A stretch of DNA of 64,000 nt from Streptomyces rapamycinicus NRRL 5491 (GTDB taxonomy: Bacteria; Actinomycetota; Actinomycetes; Streptomycetales; Streptomycetaceae). This document shows positions 1 to 7,437 of the stretch, one piece after another. How positions within the stretch are numbered: position 1 is the stretch's first letter; the number at the start of each line of letters is the position of its first letter. The stretch is taken from contig NZ_CP085193.1 in assembly GCF_024298965.1 (NCBI RefSeq), positions 12,276,001 through 12,340,000 of the forward strand, in the 5' to 3' direction. The notes below the pieces were generated by a model. That model had not been told where the DNA came from, made no database searches, and saw only the letters and a list, made by a program, of their open reading frames with translations. The position numbers and the translations under genes are program-made.

Positions 1-1
1 C

Positions 2-319
2 TTCACCGGCGCGCTCACCCACCAGGAGATCATCGCGCGCGGCGTACACAGGCTGAACAGGCTCCGGCCCCGGGTGAGCGCCTTCTGGGTCGGCTACCGG
101 TCGGTCTCCCCGGAGCACGACCCCGGGTTCACCGCCCGGGCGGCCGCCATGGCCGGCTGGCACCTCATCGACCGCGCCATGGCCGTGGCCGGGCACGGCG
201 CCCGCCTGCCTGCCGTGTCACGTGCCGCGATGGGCATCGGACGCACCATCCTGCTCGCTCCGGAGAGGTACATCGAGACCCTGGGCCTCGGCGCCCTCGA
301 ACTGCGGGAGGCAGCATGA
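2..319 (+). CDS. C-terminal end of a probable kinase-like (APH-fold) RiPP protein, cut by the window edge
   Basis: The frame is open from the first bases of the window and ends at a TGA that overlaps the ATG of the next gene (ATGA), so this is the 3' end of a longer gene. The visible 105 residues are helical, with a 'WHLIDRAMA' segment and a closing 'APERYIETLGL', which reminds me of the C-lobe of aminoglycoside-phosphotransferase-like proteins. Class V lanthipeptide (LxmK) and thioamitide (TvaC) clusters place such a kinase next to a HopA1 protein, and the next gene here is a HopA1 protein. No catalytic motif lies in the visible part, so the family call rests mostly on context. The N-terminus is outside the window. 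Confidence 0.5.
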   Translation, partial: FTGALTHQEIIARGVHRLNRLRPRVSAFWVGYRSVSPEHDPGFTARAAAMAGWHLIDRAMAVAGHGARLPAVSRAAMGIGRTILLAPERYIETLGLGALELREAA

Positions 320-1323
320 CCGGAACCGTCCCCCTCGCCCCCCGGCTGGCCGCGTTGCTCGAACAGGTCGATGTCGCGGACAACGGCCTGCGCGCCGCCA
401 TCGGCGGCCGCACCGTGGAGGTGCCCGAGCCCGGCAAGCTGGCCGGCGCACTGTCCAGGCTGCTGTACGACCACGTGCACAGCGGCCGGCCCGAGCGCCC
501 CGGACCGGCACCCCGAACGCTGCGCCACCCCCCGACCGAGCGGCTCATCGCCGCCGCCACCCCGCACCGCACCACGACCGTGCTCGCCGGGCCGCCCGCC
601 GACGCCGACGCGGACGCGGACGCCGGCCGCGCCGACCCGCTGGTGCTGCTCCTCGACGGGGTCAAGGTGGCCGTGCCCCAGGAGCACTGCGCGCCCGAAG
701 TCCCCATCACCACTGGACTGTTGAGCGTCCGGCTGCCGGCCATGCGCCCCAGGCTCTCGCCCGGCTTCTTCCTCGCCGACGGATCGCGCGGCCGACGGGC
801 CGCCACCCCCGTGCTGCGGGTCTACGTCAACATTCAGCAGGTCCACGCCGCCCCGGCGGTCTGGGGCGCGGTACTGACCGTGCTGGAGGACGCCCACGCC
901 GTCTACCGCGCCAAGGTCAGCTCGGCCCCCGACCTGTTCCCCCGCCGCGATGCCCTGGTGGTCTACCTGCCGCCGGAGTCCTGGGGGGCGGTGGCGACGG
1001 TGGCGTCGGCCGTCGCCGGCCTGCCCGGCGTTGGCACCGACACCTCGCCGTTCACCCACCAACTGGCCCCCGGCGTCAGCATCGCCTGGGAGCCGGAGGA
1101 CCGCCGACCGGGCCAGGCGGGCATGAGCTTCGGCGAACATCGCGCGTCGGCCGTGGCGGAAGGACTGGCGGCCGAGGCGGCCGTGACACGGACTTCCGGC
1201 GTCCGGGGCGAGCTCAGCCGCGAGCGGGCGGTCGCCAAGGCCCTCACGGACGCCGGCATCGACCCCGGGCAGCCGGCCCGCAACACCGGCTCGCCCGACA
1301 TCCCCGAACTGGGCGCGGCCTGA
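316..1323 (+). CDS. HopA1-family protein of a RiPP modification system
   Basis: A 335-residue protein resembling the HopA1 (type III effector) family, which in class V lanthipeptide and thioamitide pathways works with a kinase-like partner to dehydrate Ser/Thr in the precursor. Visible family-like features are 'VLRVYVNIQQVHAAPAVWGAVL' split around residues 168-190, the following 'YRAKVSSAPDLFPRRDALVVYL' stretch (about 196-218), and a C-terminal 'GMSFGEHRASAVAEGL' segment (about 269-284) where these proteins end in a conserved motif. A short Asp/Ala repeat at about residue 96 (DADADADA) looks like a linker. It overlaps both neighbours by 1-4 bases, so it is translationally coupled in one operon. 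The family is recognised from memory; the exact biochemical step is inferred. Confidence 0.72.
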   Translation: MTGTVPLAPRLAALLEQVDVADNGLRAAIGGRTVEVPEPGKLAGALSRLLYDHVHSGRPERPGPAPRTLRHPPTERLIAAATPHRTTTVLAGPPADADADADAGRADPLVLLLDGVKVAVPQEHCAPEVPITTGLLSVRLPAMRPRLSPGFFLADGSRGRRAATPVLRVYVNIQQVHAAPAVWGAVLTVLEDAHAVYRAKVSSAPDLFPRRDALVVYLPPESWGAVATVASAVAGLPGVGTDTSPFTHQLAPGVSIAWEPEDRRPGQAGMSFGEHRASAVAEGLAAEAAVTRTSGVRGELSRERAVAKALTDAGIDPGQPARNTGSPDIPELGAA

Positions 1324-1991
1324 TGCACGGCGCCCACCACGGCCCCCGAGCTGCCGCGCCGGACGACCAGTGCACCCCGACGGCCCTGCGCCCGCCCCCC
1401 TGCGGTGTCCAACGGCTGCTGTACGTCGGAACCGGCGCCCTGAGCGTCGCCCACGCCCCGTTCTGGCTCAACTGGCTCCGGATGAGCTACCCCTCGCTGG
1501 ACGTGCGGACGGTGCTCACTCGCAGCGCCGAACGGTTCGTCACCCCCGGCGCGCTGGCGCCGATCGCCCGCCAGGAGGTACTGCGCGACGCCTGGCCAGA
1601 CGGCCCCGTGGTCCATGCCCCGCACGTGGAGTTCACCGAGTGGGCGCAGGCCGTCGTCGTCCACCCCGCCAGCATGCACTTCCTGGCCAGGCTGGCGCAG
1701 GGCCTGGCCGACACCCCGGTGCTGCTCGCGCTCCAGTGCGCGACGGTCCCCGTCGCCCTGGCCCCGTCCCTCCCCCCGGGCGGGCTGGCGTCACCGGCCT
1801 ACCGCCGGCACTTGGCGGCGCTGGCCGAGCGGCCCAACATGGCGATAGTGCCTCCCGTCCCGGGGCTGAGCACCACCACCGGCCGGACGGACGCCGCGGT
1901 CGCCGCTCCGCTGGGTGAGCTGATGGCCGCCCTGGAACGGTTGCGCGCCGCGCCGGACGGCGCCGCCGGGACAGCGGAGGCCCCCCGATGA
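1323..1991 (+). CDS. HFCD-type flavoprotein, probable C-terminal Cys decarboxylase of a RiPP
   Basis: A 222-residue protein of the homo-oligomeric flavin-containing Cys decarboxylase family (EpiD, CypD, TvaF type). These use FMN to oxidatively decarboxylate a C-terminal Cys, giving the enethiol that becomes aminovinyl-cysteine. The active-site His region is seen as 'APHVEFTEWA' (about residue 100), followed by 'VVVHPASMHFLARLAQG', the counterpart of the family's PASANT motif, and a diverged 'APSLPPGG' where PAMNxxMW normally lies. The start is the ATG overlapping the previous stop (TGATG); a much longer open frame upstream is only read-through. The precursor at 3847-4002 ends in Cys, as this enzyme class requires. 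Confidence 0.8.
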   Translation: MHGAHHGPRAAAPDDQCTPTALRPPPCGVQRLLYVGTGALSVAHAPFWLNWLRMSYPSLDVRTVLTRSAERFVTPGALAPIARQEVLRDAWPDGPVVHAPHVEFTEWAQAVVVHPASMHFLARLAQGLADTPVLLALQCATVPVALAPSLPPGGLASPAYRRHLAALAERPNMAIVPPVPGLSTTTGRTDAAVAAPLGELMAALERLRAAPDGAAGTAEAPR

Positions 1992-2971
1992 CCCGCGCCG
2001 GATGGGAGGGCGTTCGGCTGGGCACCGGCTTCCTGCTCACCAGGATCGAGTCCGACACGGACGGCTGGTACCGCTGGTCCCGCTCGCCGGGCCCGCTGCG
2101 TCCGACCCCGTTCACGCCCGCCCCATCGGCCCTGCGCTCCGCCCTCGACGGACTGCCGGCCCTACCGGTGCGGCCGGTGCTCGGCCGCCCGGTGGACGAC
2201 CGCCGCGACTACCGCGCGCCGCAGGCTCATGCGGTCGCCGCCGAGCTCTCCGGCGCCGCCGGGCCGTTCGGGCCCTTGTCCGGCGAGCGCCGACAGCAGC
2301 TGTGGCACCTGTTCGCCGGGGCCGGGGAGCTGCTGCGCCGACTGCACGCCGAGGTCCCGCGCCCGGCGATGGCCGGCCCGCCGTGCGGCACCGAGAGGCT
2401 CGCGTCCTGGCTGCGCACGGGAGAGGGCCCCGGCACCGCCCCCCGGCTGCACGCCGCGACCGTCGAACGGCTGGGGCAGCGGAGGCTGCGGCGGGCCCTG
2501 GACTGGTGCCGGGCCCTCGCCGCTCCCGCGCCGGACGCGGTGTTCCTGGCCGGCGGCGCCACCACCGGGTCCCTGGTGCCCGGCGCTCGGGCCAGACCCG
2601 GCGCCCTGCTCATAGGAGAGGAGCTCGCCCGCGGCCCCGCCGAGTACGACGTCGGCTGGCTGCTGGGCGAGCTGGCCGAGTTGCGCCTGCTGGCCCTGGC
2701 CAGAACCGGGGACGACCAGTCCGTTTCCGCCTGCGAGGAGGCCGCCCGGCACCTGCTGCGCGGCTACGGCGGCGACCATCTCGACCCGGTGCCGCTGGGC
2801 CGGGTTGCGGCGCTGCGGGTTCTCACCCACGCCCACGACTACGCCGCCTATGTGGCATGGACGGCGGAACTCTCCGACTACCTCGACGTCATCGCCGCAC
2901 TCCTCGACGCAGAGGGCGCGCCGGCCGTGCCCGCCGCCGTCCCGCAGCACCCGGCTCACCCACCGCTCTGA
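1988..2971 (+). CDS. APH-fold pseudokinase-like RiPP protein
   Basis: A 327-residue protein whose C-terminal half has the outline of the aminoglycoside phosphotransferase fold but not its chemistry. Where active members have HGDxxxxN, this one reads 'FLAGGATTGSLV' (about residues 190-201); where they have the metal-binding 'IDFxxxxxGxPxYDL', it reads 'IGEELARGPAEYDVGWL' (about 212-228). The GPAxYD shell is kept while both catalytic Asp residues are gone. Class V lanthipeptide and thioamitide operons carry a second kinase-like partner, and this may be it. It overlaps the decarboxylase gene by 4 bases. A structural or scaffolding role in the dehydratase complex is inferred, not shown. Confidence 0.6.
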   Translation: MTRAGWEGVRLGTGFLLTRIESDTDGWYRWSRSPGPLRPTPFTPAPSALRSALDGLPALPVRPVLGRPVDDRRDYRAPQAHAVAAELSGAAGPFGPLSGERRQQLWHLFAGAGELLRRLHAEVPRPAMAGPPCGTERLASWLRTGEGPGTAPRLHAATVERLGQRRLRRALDWCRALAAPAPDAVFLAGGATTGSLVPGARARPGALLIGEELARGPAEYDVGWLLGELAELRLLALARTGDDQSVSACEEAARHLLRGYGGDHLDPVPLGRVAALRVLTHAHDYAAYVAWTAELSDYLDVIAALLDAEGAPAVPAAVPQHPAHPPL

Positions 2972-2980
2972 GGAGACCCG

Positions 2981-3793
2981 ATGGCACCCGCACATGCGCA
3001 CTACGACCAGAAGCTCGCCAGCGTCTACGACCAGATGTACCCGATCCAGGCGGACACCGACCAGGCGGTCGCCTACCTGGCCGGGCTGCTCCCGCCGACG
3101 GGCAGGCTGCTGGAACTGGGTGTGGGCACCGGGCGGGTCGCGGTGCCGCTGGCCGAGCACGGCTTCCATGTCCATGGCATCGACGACTCCGAGGCCATGC
3201 TCGCCAAGCTGCGCGAACGCGACCCCAAAGGCCTGGTCACCAGCCGACTCGGAGACTTCACCGCGACCGGCACCGGAGAGCGGTTCGACGTGGTGACGCT
3301 CCTGATGAACACGTTATTCGCGGCAGTGACCAAGGAGCAGCAGATCACCTGCCTGCGCAACGCCAGGAAGCAGCTCGCCCCGGGCGGGAGGTTCGTCCTT
3401 CAGGCGTTCGACCCGGCGCTCTACCACACCATGTCCCGGCCCGACCTGTCCGTCCGCTACCTCGGCGAGACGGCGATCATGCTGGACACCCTCGTCATCG
3501 ACCGCTCCCAACAGATCATGGTGGGCGTCCACACCATCCTCGACGGCGGCCCGCCGCAGACCCGACGGCACATGCTGCGCTACGCCTTCCCGTTCGAGAT
3601 CGACCTGCTGGCGGAACTCGCGGGACTGCGCCTGGTCAGCCGGATGGGGGACTGGGCCGGGGGAGCCTACACCTCGGCCAGCACCGGCCACATCTCCGTC
3701 TACGAACGGGCCGGGGAACGCGATGCCGGCACGCGCCCCGAGGACGCCGCCGGACCAGGCGAAGCGGACTGCACCGCGGTCCGCCCCCTGTAA
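2981..3793 (+). CDS. SAM-dependent methyltransferase of the RiPP cluster
   Basis: A 270-residue class I methyltransferase. SAM-binding motif I is 'LLELGVGTGRVAVPLA' (about residues 43-58), followed by the acidic 'HGIDDSEAML' end of the second strand. In aminovinyl-Cys RiPPs the methyltransferase usually dimethylates the core N-terminus or a His, but the target cannot be read from the sequence. It starts 9 bases after the previous stop with a GGAGA ribosome site. Codon 112 is TTA (3314-3316), the rare leucine codon read by the bldA tRNA in Streptomyces, so translation may be limited to later growth. The last 25 residues are charged, Pro/Ala-rich and probably disordered. Confidence 0.75.
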   Translation: MAPAHAHYDQKLASVYDQMYPIQADTDQAVAYLAGLLPPTGRLLELGVGTGRVAVPLAEHGFHVHGIDDSEAMLAKLRERDPKGLVTSRLGDFTATGTGERFDVVTLLMNTLFAAVTKEQQITCLRNARKQLAPGGRFVLQAFDPALYHTMSRPDLSVRYLGETAIMLDTLVIDRSQQIMVGVHTILDGGPPQTRRHMLRYAFPFEIDLLAELAGLRLVSRMGDWAGGAYTSASTGHISVYERAGERDAGTRPEDAAGPGEADCTAVRPL

Positions 3794-3795
3794 CT

Positions 3796-3818
3796 CGGCT
3801 GCCGACACCTGGCAGCCG
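3796..3818 (+). promoter_or_regulatory. Hairpin between methyltransferase and precursor gene
   Basis: A perfect inverted repeat CGGCTGCC / GGCAGCCG with a 7-base loop starts 2 bases after the methyltransferase stop and lies 28 bases before the precursor ATG. No U-tract follows. Such a stem could be a partial terminator, an RNA processing site or a 5' stabiliser that lets precursor mRNA exceed enzyme mRNA. The role is inferred. Confidence 0.5.
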
Positions 3819-3846
3819 GATTCCCACACCGGAAAGGAACAAGGAA

Positions 3847-4002
3847 ATGACTCACACGGCAGACCTCATGGCGGGATACACCGCCTACACCTCAGCGGCG
3901 GAGCTCGGCGCCGCGGTGGACGAAGCGCCGGCCTACACCCCGACGCTCAGCATTACCGGAACCTGCATGACGCCCATTCTCACCCTCGTCAACGGCTGCT
4001 GA
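3847..4002 (+). CDS. RiPP precursor peptide, 51 residues, C-terminal Cys
   Basis: A short gene with ribosome site AAAGGAA just ahead of the ATG. The acidic leader (MTHTADLMAG through about VDEAPAY) has no signal peptide. The C-terminal part, ending 'SITGTCMTPILTLVNGC', is rich in Thr, Ser and hydrophobic residues and has Cys at 40 and at the last position, 51. The terminal Cys fits the HFCD flavoprotein at 1323. Joined to Thr46, it would give an aminovinyl-methyl-Cys ring with four residues between, the ring size of thioviridamide. Cys40 could form a lanthionine with an upstream Ser/Thr (Ser35, Thr37). The leader cleavage point is unknown; after Tyr30 is a guess. The precursor is last in the operon, behind a hairpin. 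Confidence 0.85.
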   Translation: MTHTADLMAGYTAYTSAAELGAAVDEAPAYTPTLSITGTCMTPILTLVNGC

Positions 4003-4082
4003 TCGCCGCTAAACGTGCTCCCCGCGCCACTCTCCCGGTCGCCCGCGACCGGCACGTGATCACCACCACCGGTACCGGCGTG

Positions 4083-4358
4083 CCCACGGCGATGGACGCT
4101 TACGCGGTGGGCGTCGCCGCCTGGCGGCTGGGCGCGGGCCGCGCCCGCAAGGATGACGCCGTCCGGGCCGGCACGGGCGTCGAGCCCCGCGCCAAGCCCG
4201 GCGACACGGTGGCGGCGGGCCAGCGGCTGCTGACCCTGCCCACGGACACCCCGGAGCGGTTCGACTACGCGATCGAGGCCCTCGCCGGCGCCGTCGAGAT
4301 CGCCCCCGAGGGCACGGAGTTCACCCCGACCCCGATCGCTCTGGACCGCATCGCCTGA
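4083..4358 (+). pseudogene. deoA: C-terminal remnant of thymidine phosphorylase
   Basis: About 90 residues match the C-terminus of actinobacterial DeoA, the pyrimidine-nucleoside phosphorylase. Recognisable segments are 'DAYAVGVAAWRLGAGRAR', 'AKPGDTVAAGQRLL' and 'DTPERFDYAIEAL', and it ends 'LDRIA' as the full enzyme does. The first three quarters (about 330 residues, including the phosphate and nucleoside sites) are missing, and the frame upstream runs into the precursor gene with no start. It is therefore a scar: deoA was cut when the RiPP cluster arrived, or was lost by deletion. The junction is between 4003 and about 4083. Confidence 0.85.
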
Positions 4359-4443
4359 CCTCCCGGGCGTGCACCGGGCCCCCGCGACGCTCATCGCCGC
4401 GGGGGCCTTCGGCTTCCCGGACACCGGCTTCGCCGCCGCCTCG

Positions 4444-4857
4444 TCAGCCCCGCTCGGACCAGACGTAGTCGAACTTGAAGGTGACGGGGTTGTATGCACA
4501 CGGCTTGTCGATGTCGTGGTCCTCGGCATAGCCGCGCTGGCTGTCCAGACAGCTTTCCATCGAGTAGTTGGTTTGCGTGTGGAGGTGATTGCCCCGTCCG
4601 GCCGCCTCCTGCCAGGCGAAGATGTACTGCCGGAACGTGTCGAGATGGCAGGTCTGCTTGATGATGTGGCCCTGCGCCACATGATTTTGCAGAGCGGCCT
4701 TGCAATCGGCCTCATTGTTGTAGGCCAACTGCCAGTGGGTGTCATAGGCGGCCGCGGCGCGCGGCGCCTGCGATGCGCCGGCCGGGGCCGCGCCGACGGT
4801 GAGTCCTCCGAGCAGGAGGGCGCCGACGATCGCGGCGCCCCGCTTGGTCCCCTTCAT
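4444..4857 (-). CDS. Small secreted protein with four cysteines, function unknown
   Basis: A 137-residue protein with a clear Sec signal peptide: 'MKGTKRG' then a hydrophobic core (AAIVGALLLGGLTVGAA), with likely cleavage near 'PAGASQA' (about residues 30-35). The mature part is about 100 residues, rich in Asn, His, Gln and aromatics, with four Cys (ADCKA, QTCHL, ESCLD, KPCAY) that could make two disulfides. The start is chosen for its GGGAGAA ribosome site 5 bases upstream; an upstream ATG extension would add a non-signal-like region. I do not recognise the family. It faces the deoA remnant and has no partner genes. Confidence 0.75.
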   Translation of the reverse strand: MKGTKRGAAIVGALLLGGLTVGAAPAGASQAPRAAAAYDTHWQLAYNNEADCKAALQNHVAQGHIIKQTCHLDTFRQYIFAWQEAAGRGNHLHTQTNYSMESCLDSQRGYAEDHDIDKPCAYNPVTFKFDYVWSERG

Positions 4858-5488
4858 GGATTCTCCCGAGAGTTCACAAGTACTGATTATCGGGTCAGGA
4901 ATTGCGTCGCCGACATTAACAGGGAAAGGGGAATGAGTCGGGGCTGGTATTCGGCCAACCTGCTGCAAACAATGTGAATTGGAAGTTTTTTGTGCGGGGT
5001 TTACCGCGGCGGATTTCTTCGGTGGGGGAGAGGATCGCCGGGGCAGGCGGAGCCGCCGCAGACCGACGCCTTGTTCTAGCGGCGCCGGTTGAGTACAGCC
5101 CGCATCACTGGTTGGGTGCGCGCGAGAAGGGCAGACGGCGCCTCTCTCCGTGAAGTCTCACGGGCCGGTTCGGTGATCCTTTACCAGGCCCCGACTGGAT
5201 CCGGCCGGGCGCGCGACTTCAGCCTCAGCGGGGCCCCGGCCGACGGCCGACCCCAACTGGTCGACCTCGGCATGCCGTCTTCACCGACCCACCCGCGACT
5301 CCCACACCCCAGGAGAGTCCCCGCATGCACCCGATGCGCCTGATCTCGTTCGGCTGCCTGCACCTCCCCACGGGCCCGGGCGGCAGGCCGATCCCGCCGG
5401 CCGCTGACCGCGTCGAGGGTGAGACCACCGGAGCCGGTGGCGGTCGACGGGCCTGGTCCGCGGCCCGGAATCGCGGTTGTCGACCAGA
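4858..5488. other. 630-base stretch without a convincing gene
   Basis: This holds the promoter side of the secreted-protein gene (AT-richer near 4870-4990, with AATTGGAAG and TTTTTTG) and then high-GC sequence. An open frame from about 5089 to 5343 on the plus strand has no ribosome site and no family resemblance, so I do not call it. Confidence 0.5.
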
Positions 5489-6214
5489 TCACTCCGTTTC
5501 GGTCAGGCACTCGGCGAGCAGGTCGACGACGTCGTGCCAGGCTCGCTGCGCGTGCCGTGGGTGGTAGCCGACGCCGGGGACCACGGGGTGGTCGACCGGC
5601 GGGTGGTGGAAGGCGTGCAAGGCGCCGCCGTAGACCACCAGGCGCCAGTCGACGCCCGCGGCCTGCATCTCGGCGGTGAACGCGCCCCGTTGCGCGGGCG
5701 GCATGATCGGGTCTTCCGACCCGACCCCGGCCCACACCGGGCAGCGAATGCGCGCCGCCTCGCCTGGTCGGCCCGTGGTCAGCGCGTTGACTGTCCCGAT
5801 CGCGCGCAGGTTGACGCCGTCGCGCCCGAGTTCCAGCCCGACGGCGCCCCCGGTGCCGTAGCCGACGGCGGCGATCCGGTCGGGGTCGGTCCGCGGCTCG
5901 GCGCGCAACACATCGAGCGCCGCATGACCGATGCCCCGCATCCGGTCGGGGCTGGCGAGCAGCGGCATACAACGGGCCAGCATCTCCTCGGGGTCACCCA
6001 AATAGCGCCCGCCGTGAAGGTCGAAGGCCAGCGCTACGTATCCCAGCTCGGCGAGAGCATCGGCCCTGCGGCGCTCGACGTCGCTGAGCCCCATGCCCTC
6101 TGGCCCGAGCAGCACCGCGGGCCGGCGATCGACTCCGGCCGGGAGTGCGAGGTGCCCGGTCATCGTCAGACCGTCGGCCGGGTACTCGACCGTGCGCGTC
6201 GTAATCGTCGTCAT
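5489..6214 (-). CDS. Dienelactone hydrolase family protein with altered nucleophile motif
   Basis: A 241-residue alpha/beta-hydrolase of the dienelactone hydrolase family: 'AVLLGPEGMGLSDVERRRAD' near the N-terminus (oxyanion region), 'AVGYGTGGAVGLEL' at the nucleophile elbow (about residues 117-130), 'GVGSEDPIMPP' for the acid and 'ALHAFHHP' for the His (about 206). In classical members the elbow is GYCxGG with a catalytic Cys; here that position is Gly and the next is Thr, so the usual nucleophile is missing. Related actinobacterial proteins may share GYGTGG, so this may be a subfamily rather than a defect. The substrate is unknown. It is not in an operon. Confidence 0.75.
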   Translation of the reverse strand: MTTITTRTVEYPADGLTMTGHLALPAGVDRRPAVLLGPEGMGLSDVERRRADALAELGYVALAFDLHGGRYLGDPEEMLARCMPLLASPDRMRGIGHAALDVLRAEPRTDPDRIAAVGYGTGGAVGLELGRDGVNLRAIGTVNALTTGRPGEAARIRCPVWAGVGSEDPIMPPAQRGAFTAEMQAAGVDWRLVVYGGALHAFHHPPVDHPVVPGVGYHPRHAQRAWHDVVDLLAECLTETE

Positions 6215-6419
6215 GCGACTGGACAGTAGTGATCGTCGAGTCCGGTCGGGCCGCTGTTCTGCCGCTGGCAGAACAGCGTGGGTGTTCCTCTGAAATGCGG
6301 CGATGGCTCACGATCCGCCACAAACCCCGTTCCCGCGGCAGCGGTTTCGGATCACCTGCCCTGGCCACGGTGCTGGAGGTGGACCTGCCGGTCTTCCGCC
6401 GGGGCATACCCCGCCCCGG

Positions 6420-6595
6420 ACGAGCAGCCATCGGATGCGCCTTCGCTCGCTAGCGGCGGGGGACGGCCTGCTGGCCGCGGACGAGCTGGACGAGCGCCTG
6501 GAAGCTGCCCTGTCGGCGCGGACCTGAAGCGCGCTGACCGTGCTGACCGCTGACCTGTCGGCCGTGTCCGCATCAACCGGCACGGCCGCCCCGAA
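6420..6595 (+). pseudogene. Remnant of a DUF1707-type protein
   Basis: The segment translates as 'TSSHRMRLRSLAAGDGL' then 'LAADELDERLEAALSART', closely resembling the DUF1707 pattern (ElDeRleaAlxART), and after an in-frame stop continues with the expected 'LTVLTADLSA'. The start of the domain and the membrane part are missing. It is a decayed fragment in a scar-rich stretch. Confidence 0.55.
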
Positions 6596-6652
6596 GAGAC
6601 GTTCCGTGTCATGCTCGACGGCGCCTGCCGGCCCCGAGGTGGTCATCGGCGA

Positions 6653-6790
6653 GTCACTTACCGCGGCGACGCGGGCTGGGCCGCGCCGGGCATAATTGTC
6701 TTCCGGATCTGCGACGGGCTGATCGTCGAGTCGCGGGAATATATCGACCACCGCAGGCTCGCTCGTGCCACCAACACGGTCGACGCCCTC
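6653..6790 (+). pseudogene. C-terminal remnant of a SnoaL/NTF2-like protein
   Basis: The segment reads 'GDAGWAAPGIIVFRICDG', then 'LIVESREYIDHRRLARA', the typical last two strands of SnoaL-like nuclear-transport-factor-2 folds. No start codon or N-terminal half is present, and downstream it runs into the transposase remnant on the other strand. Confidence 0.5.
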
Positions 6791-7130
6791 TGCGCGCTGC
6801 GTCTAGCCTGCGCCTGGTGGAGTCTGCGCCGGATTGACCAGGTCAGAAGGCGGTGCGGCGCCGTGGTCGCAGATCTGAAGAGCGTGCCGGTGAGGTGGTG
6901 GATCTCCGGGATGGTCAGGTCGATCGGGTCGCTACTGCGGACCGGACGGCACGGGTCGGTGCTGCGATCGGGCTTCGTACTGACGGCGACGGCGGCGAGG
7001 AAGGCCAGCGTGAGCATGGCCAGGGTGATGTGCGGTGCCAGGAAGTCCAGTGGCTGACCTGGTAGCGGTCCAGGCCGACCTGGCCTTTTGCGGGGTTCTG
7101 ACCGTAGACCTCGTCGCCGGTCGCCCACGA
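6790..7130 (-). mobile_element. Degenerate IS701-like transposase C-terminus
   Basis: Read on the minus strand in two frames, the segment gives 'ATGDEVYGQ', 'LDRYQVSHWTSWHR', then 'ITLAMLTLAFLAAVAV', 'IDLTIPEIHHLTGTLF' and 'RLLTWSIRRRLHQAQARR'. This order (DEVYG, YQVRxWxxWxRH, TLAMLAxAFLA, LTVPEIRRL, WSxWRRxHQAxAR) is that of IS701/IS4-group transposases common in Streptomyces. The frame changes at about 7000-7060 and the N-terminal two thirds are absent, so it is dead. No terminal inverted repeats were found. Confidence 0.7.
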
Positions 7131-7306
7131 AGATGGACGGCATCCGCAGCCACGTCCTTGTCGTAGATGACGCACTCCACCTTGTCCGCGAAGACGCACA
7201 CCGTGACGCGGGGTTCCTGGTCCAGTTCGTTCGATCGGCGGGTCGGGTATGCGATCTGCTGGAGTACAAGGGCAACGTGATTGATGTAGTTCTGGTCTCC
7301 GGACAT
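7130..7306 (-). pseudogene. Truncated small hypothetical gene abutting the transposase remnant
   Basis: From an ATG at 7306 the minus strand encodes 'MSGDQNYINHVALVLQQIA' and about 40 more residues ending 'DVAADAVHLRG', after which sequence of transposase type begins. The start looks gene-like in composition, although the ribosome site is weak (GCGCGG). I do not know the family. It was probably cut by the insertion element. Confidence 0.4.
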
Positions 7307-7437
7307 GACCGCGCCCGCTCGTTTCTGACGCACGCGGTCCGTGAACGGGGCGATCGATTGCAGCAGCCGACACCGGACGGGCGCGACAGCGCCGGTCTCG
7401 TCCCCCGGGGCGGGAACGAGACCGACGGACATTCCGG

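Noticed and set aside
94..1140. Minus-strand 348-residue gene opposite the HopA1 gene
   Set aside because: Gly/Arg/Ala-rich shadow with no motif; the plus-strand genes overlap in coupled operon style.
2002..4002. A 666-residue protein ending in the precursor peptide
   Set aside because: It is an open shadow frame over the pseudokinase and methyltransferase genes; only the last 51 codons, with their own ribosome site, are real.
3847..4002. Precursor as a linaridin or class I-II lanthipeptide
   Set aside because: No LanB, LanM, LanKC or linaridin cyclase gene is present; HopA1 plus HFCD plus kinase-like proteins fit class V or thioamitide systems better.
5089..5343. Short plus-strand gene before the hydrolase
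   Set aside because: No ribosome site or family resemblance, and it converges into antisense of nothing recognisable.
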